Of a stretch of 64,000 nucleotides of DNA, positions 20,686 to 30,940 are shown one piece after another. The position numbers were made by a program, and so were the translations under genes. This stretch comes from Eukaryota sp. TZLM1-RC (Eukaryota > Metamonada: BaSk clade), in contig JAUPSS010000002.1 of the NCBI GenBank assembly GCA_040285825.1, forward strand, positions 3,410,001-3,474,000, read 5' to 3'. Position 1 is the first letter of the stretch, and every line of letters starts with the position of its first letter. The notes below the pieces were generated by a model that saw only the letters and a list, made by a program, of their open reading frames with translations, searched no databases and was not told where the DNA came from.

Positions 20686-23600
20686 CTATAAATCAACATC
20701 TAAAAAATCCATCTCTCCCAAAACAAAAACACTAGATGCAACTCTCTCATAGTGAGATCCAAGAGAAAGCAAAGCATCAGAAACCATCTTCAACATCCCC
20801 TTAAAAATAGAAAACACAATTCTATTTTGCCAAAACAATCTGTTGAAATTTCTGCCAGTTCTTCTCTTTACAATCATTTCAAAATCATCCAAAAAACGTA
20901 AAGCAGTTGGTGCAAGTGAACCAAAAAGGGAAAATACAAATGGATACAAATTGTATTTTGCATGCTGTAGACTGGCCAATTTGGACAAAGGTTCATTGTA
21001 TTTTTTGAATTTAAAATTTTCAGCATTTGAAAGGGGATTATGAATTTCAGAATTAACAAGCCTTTCATTTGAGGCATTACAAGGATCAACAGACATTACA
21101 TCCAATAAAATGAAGCTTCCATCTAATCCAGGTAATATGACATCACCTCTATTATTCTTATGAAAATCATTTTCAGCATCAAACAGATTTGACAACAAAG
21201 GTTCCAAGAAGGATTCAATTCTATGAGATTTACACATACAATATAACTGGTCTCTTACAGCATCATGAACCTTGCTTCTAAAAGTAATAAAATGTTTACA
21301 ATTTAACAAATGAGTAGTTGTAATTTCTCGAGAACATTTACAAATTAAATTATGAGGTAAATTATCAGGCCAGATAAAGGAACGAAATTTCATATTCAGA
21401 GTCCAAGCAGAATCGGATAAGAGAGTACCATAAACTTGTGGAATTGTTGTTACTAAGGCAGAAGAAGTACTGTCACACATATCTTGTAAAAGATTTGCTA
21501 AAGCGGGATTCTTTTTCTTGGCCAAGCCAAGTCTAACATCAAAATCCAAGCTTTCAAAAATCTTTGACAATTTTTGTTGAAGCTTTTTACAGCAAAACTG
21601 TAAATTAAATAGAGATCGGTTTGGAATATCTTGAATTGATTGAGGAAAACATTTGGTCCAAATTTGTGGCGGTAATTTTTCAAGTTCACAAGATAACTCA
21701 TACAAATAGGGACTACAATTGGGGACTAACAGATGGGAATCATCAGGAAATCTACGAGAAAATTCATAAATAAAATTTTTGCCACCACCCAAGAATGCTG
21801 ATTGACACAAAATTGAAGATTTAGTAAATCCAATACCCCCCAAATTTGCTGAAGAAAATAAATGGCTTTTCAACATTCCTGGTTCTACATCCAATAAATC
21901 AGCAAAAAATTCTGTTCTCAATGAATTAAAAGAACGACAAAAATCTAATGCTATGGAAGGAGCACAAGATCTCAAAATGTGGGTTATTCTTCCAGTGTAG
22001 CAAATTTTAAGCATGAAAAATTTAATATGCTTTTCTATATCTAAAGAAGAAATTGAATCAAGTTCAATTTTCATTTTTTCCAAAATACCTTGCAATTCAT
22101 TCTGAATTTGAGGCACATTTCCTAACCAACAACCAAGGAACTTAAAAGCATCACTACTATCATTAGTAAAAGGGACAATAGAATCGTTTATCACGAGGTC
22201 TTGAGCAGAAGAGCCAATCAGAAGGCATTTGCTGGCATTAAGATGAAGCCCAATATTTTCATATGAACCGGCAATTTCTTGAGCAACCAATTCTAGTAAA
22301 TCAAATGAACCAATCAAGGATATATCATCCATATAAGCAACTATTTTTATAGAAGGGTATTTTTGCTTAATGATATTTAAAGTTTTGTGAATAGCTAAAC
22401 AAAACAATAATGGGCCTAAAGGATCTCCCTGCTTCACTCCAGAAGATGATTTAAGACCAAATGAATTAAAAATTAAATCTGATTCTTTCCCATAAAAATG
22501 GTAGAAAAAACTCGATAGCTCAGGAAAATCAGATTTAATAACTTCAAAAATTGCTTCTCGCTTTACAGAATTAAAAGCATTTTTAAAGTCGAGATTAAAA
22601 ATAAAATTATTTTCCTCTGCATTAAAAAAGGTATCAGAGGCAATAGCAGCAACAGAAGCACCATCAATTGTTTTGATTCCAAATTGATGAGGATTCAAAA
22701 ATGTATAAGCTTTGTCTTTGACACGATCGAAGACAATTGATGCTAGCAAACGAGAAAGAGATTCACCAACAGCAATTGGGCGTATTCCATCAGGTTTGAT
22801 TCCGTTTCCAGGCTTTACTAAAGCAATCAGACGTGCTGCGAGTAATTCAAATGGAGGATTAATTTTCAAAACAATCAATTGTTGAAAATAGTGGGCTAGA
22901 TCATCAGCAATTTCGGGAGCACTGGAACATGCTATTTTTAAGAGATCAAAAGAAATTCCAGATGGGCCTGCTGCTTTCCCCTTTGGCAATTTCTGAATAG
23001 CTTTAAGAACTTCAATTGCAGTAATAGGATTTTCAATCCAAAAAGGACACACTTCAGGCTTGCTGCACTTGAAATTTTCTTGAGGATGCAACTTTTGAAG
23101 TTTTTCAAGGGTATCAGAGTTTGCATCAGCCAAAGAAGAGGAAAACAAAGACTGCTTTGCGGCACCATAACGACCACGTAAGCACAATTTACGGCAAATT
23201 TTTGATTTTACAATTTTTCTATTTCCAAATTTTTTCTTAAAACAATTTTTGTTTTTTCTAGCAAAATATTTCCAGAAGGATGAAATATTCCACTTATTAT
23301 TTTTCAATTCAGAAGTAAAATTTCTCATTTCCATTGAGAAGGGGATTGTGCTGGCGGGACTTATTTCTACTGGGATCCGGATCGGGGGTCTTACGGTATC
23401 AACGGCTTTACAATTCGTACAAAACAGAAGTTTTCGACCATTTCGTGAATCTGCAACATCTTTTTTGCAAAATGGACAACAAAAATTACTGTTTTCAGAA
23501 GGGGAAGAAGAGGGAACACTAGAAGCATTTAACTGTTGATCGTCAGAAACATTATTTTCAGCACCTTTCACAACGGCAACAGCTGGAACAGAACATTTGA

Positions 23601-24054
23601 GAATTTGTTGAGCAGATTTTAATTCAAATTCTCTTTTTTGTTTCTCAGGGCACGTTCTTGAGTTATGACCACTGATACCACAAATCGAACATTTTTTAGA
23701 ACCTTTTAATGGCAGTTGTTTCATTTTTTCAGTTCTTTCAATTTTGTCAATTTTTGAGTTAAAAGTAGAAATAGACTTTTGACTTTTTGCAGTTTCAGCT
23801 GGAGAAAACAAATTTCGAGAAACGGAGTTGTTAATAGAACGCGCAACAGAACGCAAGGAACGTAATGGTGGTTTTTCTGTGTTTTTTCTGGTACAATGAT
23901 CAGTTTTTGAATGAAAATTTTTTTGAGATGAATTTCGAGCATAGCTTGTATTGTGGGGAGAGTGGGGAAGTGGAGTGGATGAGCTTGATCTGACTGGTAG
24001 AATCTTTGCTTGGGCGTTCCAATCAGTATCAGAGTCACTATCAGCCAAAGCCAT
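20686..24054 (-). CDS. Family A non-LTR retrotransposon protein, intact (1122 aa)
   Basis: This single protein would copy and insert the element by target-primed reverse transcription. Residues 1-110 are serine/basic-rich. The CX2CX4HX4C knuckle is C122/C125/H130/C135 and the zinc ribbon C193/C196/C212/C215. RT covers about 355-620, with motif A aspartate D489, GVKQGDPLGP at 539-548 and YMDD with D576/D577. A thumb/linker covers about 620-890. The C-terminal zinc finger is C905/C907/H915/C919. RLE candidates are E951, R969-G970-D971 and D985. Length and order resemble R2-type single-ORF elements (known family layout). I chose the ATG at 24054 because it matches the start in A, D and other copies. 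The frame is open 78 codons further upstream through the leader into B. The target is inferred to be other elements. No specific site is shown. Confidence 0.93.
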   Translation of the reverse strand: MALADSDSDTDWNAQAKILPVRSSSSTPLPHSPHNTSYARNSSQKNFHSKTDHCTRKNTEKPPLRSLRSVARSINNSVSRNLFSPAETAKSQKSISTFNSKIDKIERTEKMKQLPLKGSKKCSICGISGHNSRTCPEKQKREFELKSAQQILKCSVPAVAVVKGAENNVSDDQQLNASSVPSSSPSENSNFCCPFCKKDVADSRNGRKLLFCTNCKAVDTVRPPIRIPVEISPASTIPFSMEMRNFTSELKNNKWNISSFWKYFARKNKNCFKKKFGNRKIVKSKICRKLCLRGRYGAAKQSLFSSSLADANSDTLEKLQKLHPQENFKCSKPEVCPFWIENPITAIEVLKAIQKLPKGKAAGPSGISFDLLKIACSSAPEIADDLAHYFQQLIVLKINPPFELLAARLIALVKPGNGIKPDGIRPIAVGESLSRLLASIVFDRVKDKAYTFLNPHQFGIKTIDGASVAAIASDTFFNAEENNFIFNLDFKNAFNSVKREAIFEVIKSDFPELSSFFYHFYGKESDLIFNSFGLKSSSGVKQGDPLGPLLFCLAIHKTLNIIKQKYPSIKIVAYMDDISLIGSFDLLELVAQEIAGSYENIGLHLNASKCLLIGSSAQDLVINDSIVPFTNDSSDAFKFLGCWLGNVPQIQNELQGILEKMKIELDSISSLDIEKHIKFFMLKICYTGRITHILRSCAPSIALDFCRSFNSLRTEFFADLLDVEPGMLKSHLFSSANLGGIGFTKSSILCQSAFLGGGKNFIYEFSRRFPDDSHLLVPNCSPYLYELSCELEKLPPQIWTKCFPQSIQDIPNRSLFNLQFCCKKLQQKLSKIFESLDFDVRLGLAKKKNPALANLLQDMCDSTSSALVTTIPQVYGTLLSDSAWTLNMKFRSFIWPDNLPHNLICKCSREITTTHLLNCKHFITFRSKVHDAVRDQLYCMCKSHRIESFLEPLLSNLFDAENDFHKNNRGDVILPGLDGSFILLDVMSVDPCNASNERLVNSEIHNPLSNAENFKFKKYNEPLSKLASLQHAKYNLYPFVFSLFGSLAPTALRFLDDFEMIVKRRTGRNFNRLFWQNRIVFSIFKGMLKMVSDALLSLGSHYERVASSVFVLGEMDFLDVDL

Positions 24055-24139
24055 CGTTTTGACAGAGAAACAGTACGACTTTGACGCCTTGACAGAAAGT
24101 GAAATATGAAAGGGTTGACTAAGGGAGGGAGAAAAGAAA
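24055..24139 (-). promoter_or_regulatory. Family A 5' leader with terminal pyrimidine tract
   Basis: In the sense direction it starts TTTTCTCCCTCCCTTAGTC and reaches the ATG after about 85 bases. It holds no stop codon in the coding frame. Its start is shared with D and partly with G, B and C. It may carry an internal promoter or initiator that lets a new copy be transcribed from its own first base, but this is inference. Confidence 0.45.
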
Positions 24140-25305
24140 ATCAATTGTCTTGATTCCAAATTGAAACGGACTGAAAAATTCCTTGGCTTTTTTTCCAATT
24201 CTATTGAAAACAAGAGACGCAAGAATTCTTGAAAAAGATTCTCCAATTGCAATTGGACGGATTTTGGATTGACTTTTTTTAAGGGCAATTAAGCGAGCAC
24301 TGGTCATCTCAAAAGGGACTTTAATTTTTAACGTAAGAAGATTGTTGAAAAAAAGAACAAGATCGTCAGCAATTTCAGGACACTGTCCAACAGCTGATTT
24401 GATCATGTCAAAATTCAACAAAGATGGCCCAGGAGCTTTTCCAGTAGGCATTTGCTGAATCAGTTTCAATACCTCAGAAGCATTGACAGGATTTTGCAGC
24501 CAATAATCAACTGAATCTGGTTTAGTACAATGAAAATTTTCTTCCGGATGAAGATGATTCAATTGGAACAATGTGCTTTCATTACATTCAGCTAAAACAG
24601 AAGAAAATAAACATTGTTTTGCAGATCCAAAACGTCCTTTTAAAGCTAATTTTCTCACTAATTTTTCTTTCGAAAAAACATTTTTTTTTAAAATTTGATT
24701 TTTTCGATAAAAGTTTTTTATCTTTTTTCAGAAAAAATTTCCAAATAGGCGTAACATCCCATAATCCTTTACGGAGATTTTCAGTAAAGGCACGAAGAAC
24801 AACAGCAAAAGGTATCGAAGCCAACGGACTAAGCTGAGCAGGAACACGAATGGGACAACGTAGCTGATCAGCAGCAACACAAGAATCACAAAAAAGTAAA
24901 GGTCGACCAGAATCATTGACAGCAACAAGCTTTCGACAAAAAACACATTTTTTTAACATCCTTTTGATCTTCTTTGATAGGAGTGTTATCGGGAATCTCA
25001 CTTAAAAATTCATTTTTAGGATTGTGTGATAACGAAAAATTTAAATCAGCAATTGCAGCACGAGCATTCAGTTTTTCCTTTTGAATAAGCGGACAAGTTG
25101 CAATGTTATGTCCGGATTTTCGACATTTACTACATTTGCGGCGGGGTTTAGAAATATTTTCATTTAAATTTTTTTCCAATGATTTTCTAGCATGGAGTGA
25201 CAGGTGGGCAGAATGAGAATGATTGGTGGTTGAGGAGGTTGGTTTGTCAAGTTCACGTTCGGTACTTTTTGCAGTCCAGTCAGTATCACTGAGAGTGTCT
25301 GACAT

Positions 25306-25389
25306 TAAGACTGGAGGAATTCAATCGAACCGACAATAGGACGTCAAGTTAAGAAAAAGGAGGACGTTGATAGTGAGTGAGAAAAAAAA
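25306..25389 (-). promoter_or_regulatory. Family B 5' leader
   Basis: The sense strand begins with a T-run then CTCACTCACTATC and reaches the ATG after about 84 bases. It is repeated at 36080-36160 in the internally deleted B copy. The pyrimidine-rich start resembles those of A, D, C and G although the rest differs. Confidence 0.4.
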
Positions 25390-25390
25390 A

Positions 25391-25494
25391 GAAGCAAGGT
25401 TCATGATGCTGTAAGAGACCAGTTATATTGTATGTGTAAATCTCATAGAATTGAATCCTTCTTGGAACCTTTGTTGTCAAATCTGTTTGATGCA
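25391..25494 (+). pseudogene. Family A endonuclease fragment after the B insertion
   Basis: This is the continuation of the A host from 18624. It encodes SKVHDAVRDQLYCMCKSHR to LLSNLFDA. At 25494 the sequence jumps back to the pre-RT part of A (NFKCSKPEVC), keeping the frame. A endonuclease therefore precedes A RT, the reverse of the natural order, which marks a recombination or deletion junction between two A copies. Confidence 0.75.
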
Positions 25495-26382
25495 AATTTC
25501 AAGTGCAGCAAGCCTGAAGTGTGTCCTTTTTGGATTGAAAATCCTATTACTGCAATTGAGGTTCTTAAAGCTATTCAAAAATTACCTAAGGGGAAAGCAG
25601 CAGGCCCATCCGGAATTTCTTTTGATCTCTTAAAAATAGCGTGTTCCAGTGCTCCCGAAATTGCTGATGATCTAGCCCACTATTTTCAACAATTAATTGT
25701 TTTGAAAATAAATCCTCCATTTGAATTGCTCGCAGCACGTCTGATTGCTTTAGTAAAGCCTGGAAACGGAATCAAACCTGATGGAATACGTCCAATTGCT
25801 GTTGGTGAATCTCTTTCTCGTTTTCTGGCATCAATTGTCTTCGATCGTGTCAAAGACAAAGCCTCTACATTTTTGAATCCTCATCAATTTGGAATCAACA
25901 CAATTGATGGTGCTTCTGTTGATGCTATTGCCTCTGATATCTTTTTTAATGCAGAGGAAAATAATTCTATTTTTAATCTCGACTTTAAAAATGCTTTTAA
26001 TTCTGTAAAGCGAGAAGCAATTTTTGAAGTTATTAAATCTGATTTTCCTGAGCTATCGAGTTTTTTCTACCATTTTTATGGTAAAGAATCAGATTTAATT
26101 TTTAATTCATTTGCTCTTAAATCATCTTCTGGTGTGAAGCAAGGTGACCCTTTAGGTCCATTATTGTTTTGTTTAGCTATTCACAAAACTTTAAATATCA
26201 TTAAGCAAAAATACCCTTCTATAAAAATAGTTGCTTATATGGATGATATATCCTTGATTGGTTCATTTGATTTACTAGAATTGGTTGCTCAAGAAATTGC
26301 CGATTCATATGAAAATATTGGGCTTCATCTTAATGCCAGCAAATGCCTTCTGATTGGCTCTTCTGCCCAAGACCTCGTGATA

Positions 26383-29300
26383 AACGATTCTATTGTCCCT
26401 TTTACTAATTATAGTAGTGATGCTTTTAAGTTCCTTGGTTGTTGGTTAGGAAATGTGCCTCAAATTCAGAATGAATTGCAAGTTATTTTGGAAAAAATGA
26501 AAATTGAACTTGATTCAATTTCTTCTTTAGATATAGAAAAGCATAATAAATTTTTTATGCTTAAAATTTGCTACACTGGGAGAATAACCCACATTTTGAG
26601 ATCTTGTGCTCCTTCCATAGCATTAGATTTTTGTCGTTCTTTTAATTCATTGAGAACAGAATTTTTTGCTGATTTATTGGATGTAGAACCAGGAATGTTG
26701 AAAAGCCATTTATTTTCTTCAGCAAATTTGGGGGGTATTGGATTTACTAAATCTTCAATTTTGTGTCAATCAGCATTCTTGGGTGGTGGCAAAAATTTTA
26801 TTTATGAATTTTCTCGTAGATTTCCTGATGATTCTCATCTGTTAGTCCCCAATTGTAGTCCCTATTTGTATGAGTTATCTTGTGAACTTGAAAAATTACC
26901 GCCACAAATTTGGACCAAATGTTTTCCTCAATCAATTCAAGAAATTCCAAACCGATCTCTATTTAATTTACAGTTTTGCTGTAAAAAAAACGATTCTATT
27001 GTCCCTTTTACTAATTATAGTAGTGATGCTTTTAAGTTCCTTGGTTGTTGGTTAGGAAATGTGCCTCAAATTCAGAATGAATTGCAAGTTATTTTGGAAA
27101 AAATGAAAATTGAACTTGATTCAATTTCTTCTTTAGATATAGAAAAGCATAATAAATTTTTTATGCTTAAAATTTGCTACACTGGGAGAATAACCCACAT
27201 TTTGAGATCTTGTGCTCCTTCCATAGCATTAGATTTTTGTCGTTCTTTTAATTCATTGAGAACAGAATTTTTTGCTGATTTATTGGATGTAGAACCAGGA
27301 ATATTGAAAAGCCATTTATTTTCTTCAGCAAATTTGGGGGGTATTGGATTTACTAAATCTTCAATTTTGTGTCAATCAGCATTCTTGGGTGGTGGCAAAA
27401 ATTTTATTTATGAATTTTCTCGTAGATTTCCTGATGATTCTCATCTGTTAGTCCCCAATTGTAGTCCCTATTTGTATGAGTTATCTTGTGAACTTGAAAA
27501 ATTACCGCCACAAATTTGGACCAAATGTTTTCCTCAATCAATTCAAGAAATTCCAAACCGATCTCTATTTAATTTACAGTTTTGCTGTAAAAAAACGATT
27601 CTATTGTCCCTTTTACTAATTATAGTAGTGATGCTTTTAAGTTCCTTGGTTGTTGGTTAGGAAATGTGCCTCAAATTCAGAATGAATTGCAAGTTATTTT
27701 GGAAAAAATGAAAATTGAACTTGATTCAATTTCTTCTTTAGATATAGAAAAGCATATTAAATTTTTTATGCTTAAAATTTGCTACACTGGGAGAATAACC
27801 CACATTTTGAGATCTTGTGCTCCTTCCATAGCATTAGATTTTTGTCGTTCTTTTAATTCATTGAGAACAGAATTTTTTGCTGATTTATTGGATGTAGAAC
27901 CAGGAATGTTGAAAAGCCATTTATTTTCTTCAGCAAATTTGGGGGTATTGGATTTACTAAATCTTCAATTTTGTGTCAATCAGCATTCTTGGGTGGTGGC
28001 AAAAATTTTATTTATGAATTTTCTCGTAGATTTCCTGATGATTCTCATCTGTTAGTCCCCAATTGTAGTCCCTATTTGTATGAGTTATCTTGTGAACTTG
28101 AAAAATTACCGCCACAAATTTGGACCAAATGTTTTCCTCAATCAATTCAAGAAATTCCAAACCGATCTCTATTTAATTTACAGTTTTGCTGTAAAAAAAA
28201 CGATTCTATTGTCCCTTTTACTAATTATAGTAGTGATGCTTTTAAGTTCCTTGGTTGTTGGTTAGGAAATGTGCCTCAAATTCAGAATGAATTGCAAGTT
28301 ATTTTGGAAAAAATGAAAATTGAACTTGATTCAATTTCTTCTTTAGATATAGAAAAGCATATTAAATTTTTCATGCTTAAAATTTGCTACACTGGGAGAA
28401 TAACCCACATTTTGAGATCTTGTGCTCCTTCCATAGCATTAGATTTTTGTCGTTCTTTTAATTCATTGAGAACAGAATTTTTTGCTGATTTATTGGATGT
28501 AGAACCAGGAATGTTGAAAAGCCATTTATTTTCTTCAGCAAATTTGGGTGGTATTGGTTTTACTAAATCTTCAATTTTGTGTCAATCAGCATTCTTGGGT
28601 GGTGGCAAAAATTTTATTTATGAATTTTCTCGTAGATTTCCTGATGATTCTCATCTGTTAGTCCCCAATTGTAGTCCCTATTTGTATGAGTTATCTTGTG
28701 AACTTGAAAAATTACCGCCACAAATTTGGACCAAATGTTTTCCTCAATCAATTCAAGAAATTCCAAACCGATCTCTATTTAATTTACAGTTTTGCTGTAA
28801 AAAAACGATTCTATTGTCCCTTTTACTAATTATAGTAGTGATGCTTTTAAGTTCCTTGGTTGTTGGTTAGGAAATGTGCCTCAAATTCAGAATGAATTGC
28901 AAGTTATTTTGGAAAAAATGAAAATTGAACTTGATTCAATTTCTTCTTTAGATATAGAAAAGCATATTAAATTTTTCATGCTTAAAATTTGCTACACTGG
29001 GAGAATAACCCACATTTTGAGATCTTGTGCTCCTTCCATAGCATTAGATTTTTGTCGTTCTTTTAATTCATTGAGAACAGAATTTTTTGCTGATTTATTG
29101 GATGTAGAACCAGGAATGTTGAAAAGCCATTTATTTTCTTCAGCAAATTTGGGTGGTATTGGTTTTACTAAATCTTCAATTTTGTGTCAATCAGCATTCT
29201 TGGGTGGTGGCAAAAATTTTATTTATGAATTTTCTCGTAGATTTCCTGATGATTCTCATCTGTTAGTCCCCAATTGTAGTCCCTATTTGTATGAGTTATC

Positions 29301-30718
29301 TTGTGAACTTGAAAAATTACCGCCACAAATTTGGACCAAATGTTTTCCTCAATCAATTCAAGAAATTCCAAACCGATCTCTATTTTATTTACAGTTTTGC
29401 TGTAAAAAAAACGATTCTATTGTCCCTTTTACTAATTATAGTAGTGATGCTTTTAAGTTCCTTGGTTGTTGGTTAGGAAATGTGCCTCAAATTCAGAATG
29501 AATTGCAAGTTATTTTGGAAAAAATGAAAATTGAACTTGATTCAATTTCTTCTTTAGATATAGAAAAGCATATTAAATTTTTCATGCTTAAAATTTGCTA
29601 CACTGGGAGAATAACCCACATTTTGAGATCTTGTGCTCCTTCCATAGCATTAGATTTTTGTCGTTCTTTTAATTCATTGAGAACAGAATTTTTTGCTGAT
29701 TTATTGGATGTAGAACCAGGAATGTTGAAAAGCCATTTATTTTCTTCAGCAAATTTGGGTGGTATTGGTTTTACTAAATCTTCAATTTTGTGTCAATCAG
29801 CATTCTTGGGTGGTGGCAAAAATTTTATTTATGAATTTTCTCGTAGATTTCCTGATGATTCTCATCTGTTAGTCCCCAATTGTAGTCCCTATTTGTATGA
29901 GTTATCTTGTGAACTTGAAAAATTACCGCCACAAATTTGGACCAAATGTTTTCCTCAATCAATTCAAGAAATTCCAAACCGATCTCTATTTAATTTACAG
30001 TTTTGCTGTAAAAAAAACGATTCTATTGTCCCTTTTACTAATTATAGTAGTGATGCTTTTAAGTTCCTTGGTTGTTGGTTAGGAAATGTGCCTCAAATTC
30101 AGAATGAATTGCAAAATCAAGATTTTGTAGAGGAAATCTTGGTTTAATGATAGTCGTCCCATTAGTTATGATTTAATTTAATCAAGTGTGCAAATTCAAT
30201 AAATTAATTAAAGTTATTTTGGAAAAAATGAAAATTGAACTTGATTCAATTTCTTCTTTAGATATAGAAAAGCATATTAAATTTTTCATGCTTAAAATTT
30301 GCTACACTGGGAGAATAACCCACATTTTGAGATCTTGTGCTCCTTCCATAGCATTAGATTTTTGTCGTTCTTTTAATTCATTGAGAACAGAATTTTTTGC
30401 TGATTTATTGGATGTAGAACCAGGAATGTTGAAAAGCCATTTATTTTCTTCAGCAAATTTGGGTGGTATTGGTTTTACTAAATCTTCAATTTTGTGTCAA
30501 TCAGCATTCTTGGGTGGTGGCAAAAATTTTATTTATGAATTTTCTCGTAGATTTCCTGATGATTCTCATCTGTTAGTCCCCAATTGTAGTCCCTATTTGT
30601 ATGAGTTATCTTGTGAACTTGAAAAATTACCGCCACAAATTTGGACCAAATGTTTTCCTCAATCAATTCAAGAAATTCCAAACCGATCTCTATTTAATTT
30701 ACAGTTTTGCTGTAAAAA
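26383..30718 (+). repeat. Seven-unit tandem array of a 605/606-bp coding segment
   Basis: Units begin with AACGATTC at 26383, 26989, 27594, 28199, 28804, 29410 and 30016. The last unit is interrupted by a C tail (30115-30210) and ends at 30718. Each unit corresponds to residues N623-K824 of the intact A protein. Junctions are in an A-run (TGTAAAAAAA(A)CG), where the natural sequence has AAAAAGCTTC at one end and GATAAACG at the other, so AAA microhomology can explain the join. A-run lengths at the six junctions are 8, 7, 8, 7, 8 and 8. An eight-A junction (606 bp) keeps frame and a seven-A junction does not. Confidence 0.95.
30115..30210 (+). mobile_element. Family C 3' tail inserted in the last repeat unit
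   Basis: About 96 bp of C remain: the end of the coding sequence (NQDFVEEILV, stop) and the 3' UTR to AATAAATTAATT. A is split between GAATTGCAA and AAGTTATTTT. Only an AA or so could be duplicated. The same A site carries another C tail at 39674-39800. Confidence 0.8.
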
Positions 30719-30940
30719 GCTTCAACAAAAATTGTCAAAGATTTTTGAAAGCTTGGATTTTGATGTTAGACTTGGCTTGGCCAAGAAAAAGAATCCCGCT
30801 TTTGCAAATCTTTTACAAGATATGTGTGACAGTACTTCTTCTGCCTTAGTAACAACAATTCCACAAGTTTATGGTACTCTCTTATCTCTTATGATAATTT
30901 ACCTCATAATTTAATTTGTAAATGTTCTCGAGAAATTACA

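Larger units (their letters stand above)
20657..24139 (-). mobile_element. Complete family A retrotransposon inserted in B, 12-bp TSD
   Basis: This is the reference copy for family A. It has a leader with pyrimidine tract, one intact ORF, a short 3' UTR with AATAAA and an A-run tail. ATCAATTGTCTT flanks it at 20645-20656 and 24140-24151, inside B codons for KTID. The orientation matches B. Because both ends, the TSD and the ORF are intact, this is probably the youngest insertion in its neighbourhood and a candidate active element. Confidence 0.95.
18670..25305 (-). pseudogene. Family B polyprotein, interrupted by A
   Basis: The ATG at 25305 gives MSDTLSDTDW. The 5' part has a CSKCRKSGHNIATC knuckle, a CVFCRK...FCDSC ribbon, the WKFF segment, a frameshift near 24660, then ALKGRFGSAKQ and RT up to GIKTID (24658-24140). 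After the A insertion it resumes with DGASSAALSSDV, FNLDFKNAFNSV, GVKQGDPLGP and AYMDDISVIA, the thumb (to 19547), the zinc finger CRCK...HILNC and RLE FGKRRADLVAPG...VVDVVSVDV. The C-terminus 18670-18972 is in another frame after a break near 19000, ending CLEDIEF. A frame break at about 19548 also separates the thumb halves. It retains all domains but not one frame. Confidence 0.85.
18625..25389 (-). mobile_element. Family B element inserted in A and split by an A element
   Basis: B spans its own 5' leader (T-run, CTCACTCAC, up to 25389) to its 3' tail at 18625 (A-run, AATAAA in the 3' UTR). AGAAGC flanks it at 18619-18624 and 25390-25395, and the host A reading continues across. The B body is interrupted at 20657-24139 by the intact A. 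Without that A, B would be about 3.3 kb, a normal full length for these families. Confidence 0.9.
25495..30940 (+). pseudogene. Family A RT followed by seven-fold repeated thumb region
   Basis: From 25495 the copy encodes the RT lead-in (KGKAAGPSG), RPIAVGESLSRFLA, FNLDFKNAFNSV, GVKQGDPLGP and YMDD. It then enters a 605/606-bp repeat unit present seven times (26383-30718) before continuing with LQQKLSKIFESLDF to the zinc-finger start. Frames run 25432-27660, 27666-28055, 27971-28870, 28876-30147 and 30186-30914. A loss of about 50 bp near 30890 removes SDSAWTLNMRF-type codons. The first frame would give a 742-residue product with RT and two thumb copies but no N-terminus. The RLE follows only after the C insertion (31861-32093) and is cut there. 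Confidence 0.85.

Noticed and set aside
26383-30718. Regular repeats considered as a CRISPR array or satellite DNA.
   Set aside because: Units are 605/606 bp, contiguous without spacers, and are recognisable codons 623-824 of the A protein.
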